The notes under the pieces were generated by a model. It ran no database searches and was not told where the DNA came from. It saw only the letters and a list, made by a program, of their open reading frames with translations. Source: Porphyridium purpureum (taxonomy: Eukaryota > Rhodophyta > Bangiophyceae > Porphyridiales > Porphyridiaceae). From it: a stretch of DNA of 64,000 nt. Below are positions 8,689 through 17,864 of the stretch, piece after piece. How positions within the stretch are numbered: position 1 is the first letter of the stretch; every line of letters starts with the position of its first letter. The stretch spans positions 1,984,001-2,048,000 of the forward strand of contig VRMN01000003.1 of NCBI GenBank assembly GCA_008690995.1, given 5' to 3'. Position numbers and translations under genes: made by a program.

Positions 8689-10074
8689 TCAAAGCGAAAG
8701 TCTGGAACCATCCAACGGATCGCAAAACCGAGATATGTCTCCCCACCGGTGTATTTGGACCCTTCGAGCCATATCCATCTGCTTTTCGCCGCGATCCTTG
8801 ACCTGTGACGCATGGCGCACATCCTGGATGGCAATCGGCGGGTGTGCAACGCGAACCATGAATCCATGTTGCCAGAGATACGGATACATCGTGTCGAACT
8901 GAATGTTGGCCCCGGGCCCCTCGATCCACTTCATCACAGTCTGGAAGATAGACGTGTGGTAAAGCATGGCGAAAGAACCGTACGTTCTCGCATGCGCATT
9001 GATGCACTGTGGCAGGTTTGGAGTTTCTCCGAAGGGCGTCGACCGCACGGCCTCTCGGTTCAAGATTTCAATCTCAGCATCTGACAAAAACCAGCCAGAT
9101 ATGGACCAACCCTTCTGGGGGTACGTGCCGTTCACCCAGACCGCAGAGCCCAGCATGAGAATGCCTGCCGGATTTGAATTGGCCAACACCATGGTGCTGC
9201 ACCGCTGCTCGCTGAGTAGTCTCGTGAGCTTCTCCTTGAAGTCGCACTCAAACACCACATCGTCGTCGACCACCAGGATATTGCCTGATGCTATGCGGCC
9301 GGGCTCAGACAGCTCCGAGAAAAGCTTGTACATTGTCGCCTGGTACCCGCGCTCGCCCGGGCTCAAATAGCCTGGCCTACCCTCCACAAACCTTTGCTTC
9401 GTCTTCGGATCCACGTAGACGCTCTTGCCCTTCTCATCTGTCGAGTAATGCATACCAAATACCGCTGCGCCATCCACGGCCATCATTCGACGAAGCTCGA
9501 TTCCGTGCTGCTTAAGGAAGCTGCGACGAACCTCGTAGCGCTCTGCCGCACCATCCCGATCAAGGCTCAGCACGTATGCCTCCAGAGGCCAGCCTTGCAT
9601 TGGGTCGTCGGCCACATTCTGCCGAGGCGCACACTCTGGCTTCATCTTCATGCTCTTCTCAAAAAACAGGGGCGGGTTGATGTCACAGTCTGCCTCTGGA
9701 GGGGGCGTGGCGGCCACTTCTACTTGAGACAACCTGTCCGTGCGCACAGGCTTCAGATCGGCAGCCTTCGGTTGACTCGGTGCGACCGTCGCACGCGGCG
9801 CGGCAGAAGGCACCTGTTCGGGAAGCGAGTGCCTCTGTAATTCACCTGCGACACCAACACCTATGTCAGTCTGTCCCGCCAGCGCCGATTGCGACGAAGT
9901 GTCCGGGCCATGTAGCGGATGCAAACCCCCTGTTTGCTCGCCGGAGCATGCGCGCCACTGGCCATACAAGCTGGTCATCGGGAACATTGCGAGTCCGGAC
10001 AGACACGCTGCGAATATAATCACCAAGAGCACCTGCATGCGTCGATTCATCATGGGCGACGACACCATTTCCAT
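8689..10074 (-). CDS. Glycosyltransferase family 25-like type II membrane protein
   Basis: GT25 enzymes add sugars (galactose in animal collagen modification, various sugars in bacterial lipooligosaccharide). From the ATG at 10072-10074 the protein has 461 residues. The membrane anchor MQVLLVIIFAACLSGLAMF lies near the N-terminus, followed by a Pro/Ala/Ser-rich stem of about 130 residues, as in Golgi transferases. The catalytic domain starts at AYVLSLDRDGAAERYEVRR, followed by LSPGERGYQATMYKLF and a DDD metal motif in ILVVDDDVVFECDF (Asp270-272). These are GT25 signatures. A further in-frame ATG at 10183-10185 exists, but a TATA-like AT run lies only about 10 bases before it, so the inner start is preferred. 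Red algae secrete sulfated cell-wall polysaccharide, so a Golgi role is plausible but inferred. Confidence 0.85.
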   Translation of the reverse strand: MEMVSSPMMNRRMQVLLVIIFAACLSGLAMFPMTSLYGQWRACSGEQTGGLHPLHGPDTSSQSALAGQTDIGVGVAGELQRHSLPEQVPSAAPRATVAPSQPKAADLKPVRTDRLSQVEVAATPPPEADCDINPPLFFEKSMKMKPECAPRQNVADDPMQGWPLEAYVLSLDRDGAAERYEVRRSFLKQHGIELRRMMAVDGAAVFGMHYSTDEKGKSVYVDPKTKQRFVEGRPGYLSPGERGYQATMYKLFSELSEPGRIASGNILVVDDDVVFECDFKEKLTRLLSEQRCSTMVLANSNPAGILMLGSAVWVNGTYPQKGWSISGWFLSDAEIEILNREAVRSTPFGETPNLPQCINAHARTYGSFAMLYHTSIFQTVMKWIEGPGANIQFDTMYPYLWQHGFMVRVAHPPIAIQDVRHASQVKDRGEKQMDMARRVQIHRWGDISRFCDPLDGSRLSL

Positions 10075-11472
10075 TGCTGCCGGGCGCGCTCCCCACCTGC
10101 GCGCTGCTGTCGAATACCGCGTGTGGCGAGGAAAGAGGAGCGCCGCGTCGTCGTCACCAGCCGTGGTTATTGGTACCGATTTCATACACCTAAGTATATA
10201 AATAGCACGTGGATTTCGCCGAACGGGAACTCCCTCTTTGAACACCGAGCGCCACACACGCGTAGTGAGCGCGGTTTCCGGTTAATCCATGGACTGTGAA
10301 TTCACGATTAACCGATAACTAGTGCGGGTCCGAGAACGGGTGACTGATGAGCTGCCAGCTGTTAGTCGCTGGGTGAGGCCGTGGCCAAAGTGAGCACGTG
10401 AATGTCCGTCTGTTGGGACACGGATGGCGCGTCAAGCTCGATGCACAGAGCATGGCCAGTGTGGTCGTGAACAGAGCGAGCGCGCGTGACGAAGTGCTCT
10501 TCGTCTGGCATTGCTCTGAACAGCGAATTGTTTAGTGGCGCTTCTCATCGTCGCTGAGCGGTTTCCGAACGGGGGTGCGCAACAAGAAATATACGCATCC
10601 CGGTTCGGGTGTCAGGAGTAGACTTGTTAGTGTGCGCCGCATATGCTAAGGGGTTTTCTCTCCTCACCTTATCATGATTTCATGATTGCAAATAGACTCG
10701 CAAGCCCGACTTCTTGAGAACGCAAATGTTCTACCGACGTTCTCGCAAACAATGGCATGATGCCTCGAAGCTGAATAATTACACAACATGGTATATTCGA
10801 AAAGGAGCAGATAACGCAGCGAAGACGCTCCTCCACTTGAAACCCGATGCATATCCTCACGCCGCCAGCAACTTTGTCGTGAGCTCAGTCTCATGACCGC
10901 ACCCTCCAACACCTGTCCGCCAATGCCGAGGAATGAAGCAGGCACGTTGTGGCGTCTGTGCCCATCATGCGGCAGCCTGCACAGTCGAACTCGTCTTCAT
11001 TGCGCGGCGCGCGCGTTCTTGTGATGTTGAAACTTTGAGGTCTACGGCACAAACAGTTCAGGACAAGGCTTCGCTCCGCAATGGCTGCGTTAAAACCATC
11101 AACGCATTCTTTGCATGCCGTGGCGAACGACGTGTGCCTTCAAGGCGTCGAAATATCGTCAGCCCCGTTACATCAAGCGCCTTGCATGCCATTCATTCCT
11201 CAGAAGTATGCCGTACGTGTTCCATGTGCCAAGTGAGCTCGAGTGGAAAGTGCGCAGGAGAGTACGAGAGAGCGAGACGTAGGAGCCAGAGACGAAGCAA
11301 AATGGAGGCCTGGATTGTTGGTGTCAGGACGGGCGGAGTGCTCGGACTGACGCGCGGGTCGCACGCAAGCGTCCCAAGATGTGATGAAAGAAGGCGAGAT
11401 GTAAGTGCTGTGCAGCGTGCCGGGAGAGCACGAGCGGGCGTGGCTTGCCGCTGTGGAAGTGTAGGCAAAGAG
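10075..11472. other. Divergent intergenic region between GT25 and HPPD
   Basis: About 1.4 kb with no supported gene. A TATATAAATA box lies at 10195-10204 on the plus strand (CTATTTATATA on the GT25 strand) and could position GT25 transcription about 100 bases before its start. The HPPD frame is open upstream to about 10933, but that sequence is Cys/Arg-rich and unlike the enzyme. A purine-rich patch at about 11260-11300 precedes HPPD. Confidence 0.5.
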
Positions 11473-12666
11473 ATGAGTGAGCCGGCGTCGCCAGGCGCGG
11501 GATTGATGGACGTGAGTTTCGAGAAGAGCGGCGCCGGTGATGCCCTGGATCTGGGAATCCTCGGATTCGATCACGTTGAGTTTTGGGTGGGCAACGCGAT
11601 GCAGAGCGCGACATACTTTGTCGCCCGGTTTGGTTTTGAGCCATACGCCGAGACGGGCTTGCAGACTGGAAGCCGAAAGGTCATGACGCGCGTCTTGCGT
11701 CGCAATAACGTGCTGATCAGTTTTTCGAGCGCACTCGAGCCTCATGACGAGCTCTTTCGAGAGCAGCTGGCCCGAAGTGGCGATGGCGTGAAAAGCGTAG
11801 CATTTAGCGTGCGCGACTGCGCCCATGCGTTCGATGCGGCCGTTCAACGAGGCGCCAAGCCCGTGCAGCCCGTGCGCACATTGAAGGATGAAAATGGAGT
11901 GGTCAAGGTGGCAATCATCGAGGCCGGGTACGGTGGGACCTGGCACACATTCGTGGAGCGCCACGCGTTTACAGGGAGCTTCATGCCGGGCTTCCGTGCC
12001 ATGAATCCACACGAGGAACCCCTAGTCAAGTATGGAGCACCCCCTCCCGAGTTCGAGGTTATTGACCATTGCGTGTGCAATGTCTTTGAAGGCGACATGG
12101 AAGAGGCCGCCGAATGGTACATCCGAACGCTGGGCTTCCAGCGCTTTTGGTCTGTGGATGACAAGCAAATTCTAACCGAATACTCTGCAATGCGCTCTGT
12201 CGTTGTCACAGACCCGACAGAGAAAGTCAAGCTACCGCTGAACGAAAGCGCCAAGGGCAAGCGCAAGAGCCAGATTGAGGAATTTTTAGACTACTTTGGT
12301 GGTCCCGGGATCCAGCACATTGCTATCCGAACGGGTGATATCGTGAATGCGGTTGCGGCGTTGCGCAAGCGAGGAGTTGATTTCATCTCCGTGCCGGACA
12401 CCTATTATGAGGATCTGAGAGCGCGGCTGGAACAGTACGGCGTCTCTTTGCGTGAAAACTTGGACGATATACAAGAGCAAGGTCTGCTGGTCGATTTCGA
12501 TGAGCGCGGTTACTTGCTGCAGATTTTTACGCGGCCGCTGCAACCGAGACCCACTCTATTTCTGGAAATTTTACAGCGCAGGAGTCATGAAGGCTTCGGC
12601 GTGAACAATTTTAAGACTTTGTTCGAGGCCATCGAGCGCGATCAGGCGCTTCGTGGCAACTTGTAG
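11473..12666 (+). CDS. 4-hydroxyphenylpyruvate dioxygenase (HPPD)
   Basis: Converts 4-hydroxyphenylpyruvate to homogentisate, which feeds tyrosine breakdown and, in algae and plants, plastoquinone and tocopherol synthesis. From ATG 11473 the protein has 397 residues, the usual length. It has two vicinal-oxygen-chelate repeats: an N-terminal one beginning LGFDHVEFWVGNAMQ and a C-terminal catalytic one beginning VIDHCVCNV. The iron ligands are His199 (VIDHCV), His282 (GIQHIAIR) and Glu365 (LFLEIL). The C-terminal GFGVNNFKTLFEAIERDQ helix is typical. No clear transit peptide is present from this start, so the product may be cytosolic. Confidence 0.96.
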   Translation: MSEPASPGAGLMDVSFEKSGAGDALDLGILGFDHVEFWVGNAMQSATYFVARFGFEPYAETGLQTGSRKVMTRVLRRNNVLISFSSALEPHDELFREQLARSGDGVKSVAFSVRDCAHAFDAAVQRGAKPVQPVRTLKDENGVVKVAIIEAGYGGTWHTFVERHAFTGSFMPGFRAMNPHEEPLVKYGAPPPEFEVIDHCVCNVFEGDMEEAAEWYIRTLGFQRFWSVDDKQILTEYSAMRSVVVTDPTEKVKLPLNESAKGKRKSQIEEFLDYFGGPGIQHIAIRTGDIVNAVAALRKRGVDFISVPDTYYEDLRARLEQYGVSLRENLDDIQEQGLLVDFDERGYLLQIFTRPLQPRPTLFLEILQRRSHEGFGVNNFKTLFEAIERDQALRGNL

Positions 12667-12860
12667 TTCACTTAAACACTATGGAAATCGCAGCCGCGCG
12701 GTAATACGCGCAAAGTCCCGACTGTGCAAAACTACCTACTGGCCTTGTCCGTTTTGAGCTGTTCTGATCCTGAAAGGATCCGCGCGCCGCGCGCCCTCTT
12801 GCGGTGAGCAGCTCTCTAGTTGGGGAAAGTCCAAAACTGCGTTGACCGCGACGCAAGGTT

Positions 12861-13094
12861 TCACTTTGAAGCCATTGTGGAAGACACGGTATTCATGCCG
12901 TCCACAAGCCGGTCCACGCAGTTTTCCAAGCACGTCTTCTCGCGCTCGGACAACTTTGTTGACGGCGACGTGACACACTGCTTGAAGCATTTCCTCACAG
13001 CCAGTTGCATCATCTCCTCCATGAATCGCGCTTGCAGTTGAGACGCGACAGCATGTTCGACTTGCTGCATGGACGGCAATTCACCACTGTCCAT
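12861..13094 (-). CDS. Mitochondrial intermembrane-space chaperone Tim13
   Basis: A small Tim that pairs with Tim8 to escort hydrophobic precursors across the mitochondrial intermembrane space. From the ATG at 13092-13094 it has 77 residues. The twin CX3C motif is intact (CFKQC and CLENC, 14 residues between), followed by VDRLVDGMNTVS. This matches Tim13 better than Tim8, 9 or 10. The frame stays open far upstream of the chosen ATG, but that part (residues such as KKYKKYSGQF) does not resemble the family and is read as leader. Confidence 0.92.
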   Translation of the reverse strand: MDSGELPSMQQVEHAVASQLQARFMEEMMQLAVRKCFKQCVTSPSTKLSEREKTCLENCVDRLVDGMNTVSSTMASK

Positions 13095-13420
13095 CGTACT
13101 GCCTTTCTCCTTGTGTGCCCTTGCCCGCGCCCGTCCCCGACCGCCCACCTCTCTCCTTGCGCTTTTCTCGCCCCTCACACGCCTATAAGCCACGCGAACG
13201 ATTCCGTCCGTCCGTGAGTCGTCCTCGCGAGTGAACTGGCCGGAATATTTTTTATATTTTTTTTTATTCAGAATGTGGGGATGCATATCGACATGCTTCT
13301 TACGCGCTCGCGTGTAAACGCATCGTCCATATTGCTCAATACCACGACGCACGAACACTGCTGGTCTCCATCGAAAGAGCACTGTCTGCTCACGGGCGCT
13401 ATAAGTCGTTACAATTAGCG
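13095..13420. other. Spacer between UCH37 and Tim13 genes
   Basis: About 326 bases between two minus-strand genes. It should contain the Tim13 promoter and the UCH37 3' end. An A/T-rich run (TATTTTTTATATTTTTTTTTATT) at about 13245-13267 is the only notable feature. Confidence 0.5.
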
Positions 13421-14476
13421 TTACTCTGGTTCGTCCCCAAACCGCGTCATCCTTTCTCTCTCGAACATCTCGTGCAGTGCGCCCTTTGACGCCAAGAGTT
13501 TCAGCATCTCCAGCATAAATGGCACGTAGTTGTGTTTTCTTCTCGCATTTTCGGTGGCGTAATTGGCGTGCCGTGCTCTCTCACGAGCAAGCTGATGTTC
13601 AATTTCGACTAGCCGGGCAGTTGCTGCCTGGCGGTCTTCATCGCTAGTCGAGTCCGCTTGCGCGACTTGACGATTCAGCGCGTCGCGCTCCTCGAGCAGT
13701 TTCTTTTCGCGGTCCGCCACCACCGCCATCAAGTTGAAACGGATCTCGTTCGCACTGTAGTCATAAATTCGACGTTGGATGGCCGGCACCGCGACTCGCC
13801 ACCACTTCTGCTGACTAGATGTGCTCGCTGGTGACTCGTGGTCAGTTACATACGAGCCAAGAAGGATAGGCCCTTCTTGCAGGCCGTCTAGCTCGTAGAC
13901 GGCGCCGCGATGCGGGACATAGCTCACAAAATGGTAGATGTCTTCCTCTGCGTCAGCGCTCTTCTCCTGTTTTTCCGCGTCGAGCTGCTGGTTGGGCCCA
14001 AACTCGTTGTGCACGGCGCGGATCTTCTCCGAATTCGAGATGGCAAGCCCTTTCAGCTGCGGGTCAAACCCAGCTGTGAACTGCTTCAACCGCGTGAGCT
14101 CCTCCCCTATCGAGACGTCAGTTCCGTGAGCGGTGTCGAGATTCAGAAGGATCGACAACAGCGCCTGTGTGGCACAGGCGTTGTTGATGACCTGATTTGC
14201 GAAAAACAAGTCTGGCACCATGTCAAACGAGATCAACTGACGAGGTTGTTGCTGCTGCTCCTGCTTCCCGTCCCGATCTGCCGCAACGGGCACCATGCGC
14301 GGCACCCACTTGAATAGAAAAATTAGGCCGAACACCGCGTCGCCTAGTGCGCCAAAGTCATCGTCGTCAAGCCCATACAGCTCGTCCACTTCGACCCCGC
14401 TCACACCCATGTTCTGAATCATCTCCGTGAACACGCCCGGGTCGCTCTCAATCGTACACCATCCTTCCAAAGACAT
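13421..14476 (-). CDS. Ubiquitin C-terminal hydrolase UCH37/UCHL5 type
   Basis: Peptidase C12 deubiquitinase that in other eukaryotes binds the 26S proteasome through Rpn13 and trims ubiquitin chains. From the ATG at 14474-14476 it has 351 residues. It opens with WCTIESDPGVFTEMIQN. The catalytic residues are visible: Cys101 in NNACATQALLSILLN, His182 in YHFVSYVPHRGAVYELDG and Asp197 in the same stretch, with the oxyanion Gln in FANQVINN. A coiled coil follows (about residues 250-310), then the UCH37-like terminal helix region RRKHNYVPFMLEMLKLLA. That C-terminal domain separates UCH37 from short UCH enzymes. A proteasome alpha-3 gene lies 2.4 kb away, but no co-regulation can be claimed. Confidence 0.95.
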   Translation of the reverse strand: MSLEGWCTIESDPGVFTEMIQNMGVSGVEVDELYGLDDDDFGALGDAVFGLIFLFKWVPRMVPVAADRDGKQEQQQQPRQLISFDMVPDLFFANQVINNACATQALLSILLNLDTAHGTDVSIGEELTRLKQFTAGFDPQLKGLAISNSEKIRAVHNEFGPNQQLDAEKQEKSADAEEDIYHFVSYVPHRGAVYELDGLQEGPILLGSYVTDHESPASTSSQQKWWRVAVPAIQRRIYDYSANEIRFNLMAVVADREKKLLEERDALNRQVAQADSTSDEDRQAATARLVEIEHQLARERARHANYATENARRKHNYVPFMLEMLKLLASKGALHEMFERERMTRFGDEPE

Positions 14477-14678
14477 GGCGGGCTGTACGCTGTCGTTGTG
14501 TTCGTCTCTCTGTCTTCCGCCCTTCTTTATTTTACTCTCGGACGAATCGCTCGGCGAGTTCCTCGGACGAGTTTCCGCTTTGTCAACTCGTTCGATTTGC
14601 GAGGCGAGAAGTTTGGTGCAAGGCTCATGTACTGTGAAACGTGCTTTTGTTCTTTATGTAACTCGAATGGGTTGCGTG

Positions 14679-15695
14679 CTACCAGAATCTCGATAGAAAA
14701 GAGAATATCCTGGAACTTTCTTGGGCAACCTCGTCCTTCAACGCAACCTCGTCCTTCAACGCCACCTCGTCGCTACCTTGCAACGAGCCATGACTATTCC
14801 TCGCATGGATGGCATTCGAATGTGGTTTCCCAGACGCGCCGTGCTCCGATTCCGACGCGCTGTCACTTGAACATGAATCCGATGTGATTCGACCGCTCTT
14901 GCATGAGGTGGAGCCGCGGCTCCCTGTTCTTTTTCTTCTTCTGCCTGCTTTGCCTTGGGTGCCATCGCTGTCGCTCGGGATGCCATCGGCGGACCGATCT
15001 CGGGTCTGGACACGAAAAAGCATGCTCGCTTCGGACGGCATGGTGGGCCCGCGTTCCTTCTCTGGTCCCATTGTGGTGTTTGCAGTGCCGCTGCTGCTTT
15101 CAGGGCAAACCTCCTTCTTCTCTCCTTCTGGACGAGGAGCATCCGGTTGCGTATCTTCCCGAGCTGCGCGTGCAGCTTCTACGGATGCAAGACGCATTCT
15201 GAGCGAGCGATGAGCCTGCCTAAGCTCATTAACACGGTCGCACGGGCATGTCAAGAACTCTTCCTCCACTTTGCCCACCTGAGCACTGAGCTTATCCACC
15301 AACGCTTGGACGTGCGCGTCGCTTGCACTGAGCACATACAACTGCAACTCGATCGTTTTCGTGAGCGTCAACTCTGTGCAGTCCATCGCAAACGCCGGTG
15401 ACTCAGCGTCCAGTCCACGCGCCGCCGCGGCCGCGGCAGCCGAGCCCAGACGCCCGTGAGCGGCTGGCTGAGCCGCGACGCCAGGCGCTCCGTCCTGCTG
15501 ACCACCTTGGCCAGCGCATTCTACCTTTCCAGTGATGTCCGGCACCGCATTTTCTCCCGCACGCAATCCAGTCGGCCGGTACGGTTTCCGCGGCGCCACT
15601 ACTGCCATCCTCACGGCCTGTGGCTTCTCCATCTCCGCATTCAACTCACCACCACCACCGATTTCACTCACTACTCGCCCCACCACTCGCGCCAT
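14679..15695 (-). CDS. Unknown protein with coiled coil and Ser-rich tail
   Basis: No family recognised. From the ATG at 15693-15695 it has 338 residues. The N-terminal third is Gly/Ala-rich, with an alanine run. A helical segment (about residues 105-190) contains ALVDKLSAQVGKVEEEF and VNELRQAHRSLRMRLASVEA, likely a coiled coil. The C-terminal half is Ser/Lys/Glu-rich with nuclear-signal-like RRRKRTGSRG. Near the end a six-residue unit (DEVALK) is repeated, from an 18-base DNA repeat. Several GTACAGT elements lie just upstream. The single long frame and promoter context support a real gene; function is unknown. Confidence 0.6.
   Translation of the reverse strand: MARVVGRVVSEIGGGGELNAEMEKPQAVRMAVVAPRKPYRPTGLRAGENAVPDITGKVECAGQGGQQDGAPGVAAQPAAHGRLGSAAAAAAARGLDAESPAFAMDCTELTLTKTIELQLYVLSASDAHVQALVDKLSAQVGKVEEEFLTCPCDRVNELRQAHRSLRMRLASVEAARAAREDTQPDAPRPEGEKKEVCPESSSGTANTTMGPEKERGPTMPSEASMLFRVQTRDRSADGIPSDSDGTQGKAGRRRKRTGSRGSTSCKSGRITSDSCSSDSASESEHGASGKPHSNAIHARNSHGSLQGSDEVALKDEVALKDEVAQESSRIFSFLSRFW
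14726..14771. repeat. 18-base tandem repeat inside the unknown minus-strand gene
   Basis: The unit CAACCTCGTCCTTCAACG occurs twice exactly (14726-14743, 14744-14761) and a third time partially. It encodes the repeated DEVALK unit, so copy number can change without breaking the frame. Confidence 0.85.
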
Positions 15696-15731
15696 CTCTA
15701 GCGGAAAAAAGGGAACCCCCAGAAAAAAGCC

Positions 15732-15787
15732 ACTGTACACACTGTACATACTGGGCATGCAGTGTACCTCATAAATGAGAACTGTAC
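15732..15787 (-). promoter_or_regulatory. GTACAGT cluster upstream of the unknown coiled-coil gene
   Basis: Three exact ACTGTAC copies (15732-15738, 15741-15747, 15781-15787) and a near copy AGTGTAC at 15761, all 35-95 bases before the start at 15695. This is the densest cluster of the element in the window. Confidence 0.45.
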
Positions 15788-16692
15788 CGCAAAAATGTTG
15801 CGCGGTGCGTTGAATGGCCGGCTCGGCATCGGGTGTGAAGGTTTGCGGCTGCTGTGTGCCTGTGTGTGAATCTGTTGACTTGGGTTTCGTCGTCATCAGC
15901 GTGTCGCACGCACGCGTGACTCGTTAGTGGCTCGCTTGTGGGCGCCGACAAGATGTACGCTGTCGTTGACGGTAAATGTGATTCACGTGTGCTGAAGAGA
16001 AGGCTGCAAGTCGCGCCGCGACGCCATGCGATGACTCGCATTCATGCTTGTTCTGAGTCTATCTCTGACGGAGGGAAAATGACAAGGTGGTGCGTGGGCT
16101 GTCTTTCAACCCGCACGGAGCAAAGTGGAAGAAAGAAAGACGAACAGGGCCCAGGGAGCACGGTGCCCGAAGCCTGTGAGCGCAAGCTCCAGCGCCAGTC
16201 ATTGCAATCCCAGGATCTAGTGCGGACATTCATTTCGCGATCAACGAAGACATCTCGCTCATTCCGCACTCGACGTCGCTGCGTCGCGAAAAAAATGAGA
16301 GCCATCAGCAGCTCTTCGAGTGTGGGTCAGGTTTGCCAAACGCATGGGCAACACGCAAACTGGCAAGGCGCCATTCAGTCATCTGTCAGAGCTTGGCGCT
16401 TGTACATACGAGAGCGCGTCGGCAGAGTTGCTAACATCCTCCCTTCCAACTTTCCTGCGCAGTGAACAGCCAAACATCGTTGCGTACCTCGCCAGTACCC
16501 GAGATCCGCGTGAACGCCGACGGCAACCGCACTCTTTGAGGTGCCGACGCATACAGAGTAGTAGCCGCGATTTCTTCGGACCGGGCTGGATACCGCGACC
16601 CGCGCTGGCTTCTTTGCAGCCGCCTCAACATCTACACCAACACCAGGGCGCTCTGGCAAAGCGTGCGCGTGACCATTTGTGTACAGGTGTGC

Positions 16693-16699
16693 ACTGTAC
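16693..16699. promoter_or_regulatory. GTACAGT element upstream of proteasome alpha-3
   Basis: One exact ACTGTAC, about 220 bases before the proteasome alpha-3 start. Confidence 0.3.
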
Positions 16700-16919
16700 A
16701 CGCGCGCACGAACCGATGAAAATATTAAAATAATCCTTGAAAGTTAAAAATGAAAAGGCGCGTGCTGGCAAGTGGCGCGGGAGGCGAGTGAGAATAGCGA
16801 AGGAGAGGCAGGCAGAGAGAGACACAGAGAGAAGAAGAGAGACGGGATCGGCGCCTGCGAGGGAGAAGTAGGGGCGGAGGCGGGATCGAGCAGGATCAGG
16901 ATACCGTTTGCTGTTAGCA

Positions 16920-17681
16920 ATGAGCGGAATCGGGACAGGGTATGACCTGTCGACGACAACGTTTTCGCCGGACGGACGGGTGTTTCAGGTGGAGTACTCG
17001 AGCAAGGCGGTAGAGAATAGCGGGACGCTGGTCGGTGTGCGATGCAAGGATGGGGTCGTCATGGCGATTGAGAAGATCGTGACGTCAAAGATGATGGTCA
17101 AGGGCTCGTGCCGTAGATGTCACATCGTGGATCTCCACGCGGGGTTGTCGGTGGCCGGCATGGGCGCAGATGGGCGCGTCATTGTGGATCGAGCAAGGCA
17201 GGAGGCAGCACAGTACCGCTCGATCTATGGTATTGAGATTCCAGGTCGGGTACTCGCTGAGCGCATTGCTTCATTCGTGCATATGTACTCGCTGTATTGG
17301 TTTGTCCGACCGTTCGGGTGCGCAGTCATGTTCGGATCGTACTCGGAAGAGGAAGGCCCGCAGCTGTACGTCATAGAACCGTCTGGCATTGTGTATCGCT
17401 ACTTTGCCTACGCGCTCGGGAAAGGCAAGCAAATTGCAAAGACCGAACTGGAAAAGATCAAGTTTGACGAAATTACGTGTCGCGAGGCCATCAAGGAACT
17501 CACGAACATTATTGTCGGCAAATGCCGCGATGAGTCTAGAGACAAGGCATTTGAGCTCGAAATGCTATGGATCTGTGACGAAAGCCTAAGAAAGTGCCAG
17601 TTGGTGCCCAGCGCACTGGTTGATGAAGCGCTTGAGCTAGCCAAAGCAGCCGCAGAGTCGGACGACGAGGATATGGAATAA
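16920..17681 (+). CDS. 20S proteasome subunit alpha type-3 (alpha7)
   Basis: Outer-ring structural subunit of the 20S proteasome. From ATG 16920 the protein has 253 residues, normal for the family. It begins with the alpha-type signature GTGYDLSTTTFSPDGRVFQVEY, shortened here to its key parts YDLSTTTFSPDGR and QVEYSSKAVEN, followed by VGVRCKDGVVMAIEK. Type-3 identity comes from the N-terminal GTGYDLS form, the IVTSKMM segment and the acidic terminal tail ESDDEDME, which in alpha-3 contacts regulators and can be phosphorylated. Another ATG four codons upstream (16908) gives MLLA in front; the family normally starts at the chosen Met. Confidence 0.95.
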   Translation: MSGIGTGYDLSTTTFSPDGRVFQVEYSSKAVENSGTLVGVRCKDGVVMAIEKIVTSKMMVKGSCRRCHIVDLHAGLSVAGMGADGRVIVDRARQEAAQYRSIYGIEIPGRVLAERIASFVHMYSLYWFVRPFGCAVMFGSYSEEEGPQLYVIEPSGIVYRYFAYALGKGKQIAKTELEKIKFDEITCREAIKELTNIIVGKCRDESRDKAFELEMLWICDESLRKCQLVPSALVDEALELAKAAAESDDEDME

Positions 17682-17864
17682 TTCTCTGCGTCCTGTTTTT
17701 TCGTGTTTGTCTTTCCTGTTCAGTGCATTTCGATAAACCACCTTTACATTTACCACGAGATCACGCGAGATGTGTCCAGTTGCGAGACTGTGCCCACGCT
17801 GTAGGGAGTTGGAAGTAAGGGACACTGTTCAGGAAGCTCAAGTCACAAAGCGGGGACCCAAGGC

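Larger units (their letters stand above)
15696..16919. other. Intergenic region between unknown gene and proteasome alpha-3
   Basis: Holds the divergent promoters of the flanking genes. GTACAGT copies occur at both ends. The plus strand at about 16740-16870 is purine-rich before the proteasome gene. A plus frame at 15953-16465 (ATG start) is basic and Ser-rich with no family resemblance and is not accepted. Confidence 0.5.

Noticed and set aside
10195-10204. TATATAAATA on the plus strand as a promoter for a plus gene
   Set aside because: There is no plus-strand gene start within 1.2 kb except HPPD, so it more likely serves the minus-strand GT25 gene, if it works at all.
11200-12012. 270-residue minus-strand frame opposite HPPD
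   Set aside because: It is the antisense of a well-supported enzyme gene and has no recognisable family.
15953-16465. Plus-strand basic frame in the spacer before proteasome alpha-3
   Set aside because: No homology, Ser/Arg-rich composition, and it runs through probable promoter DNA.
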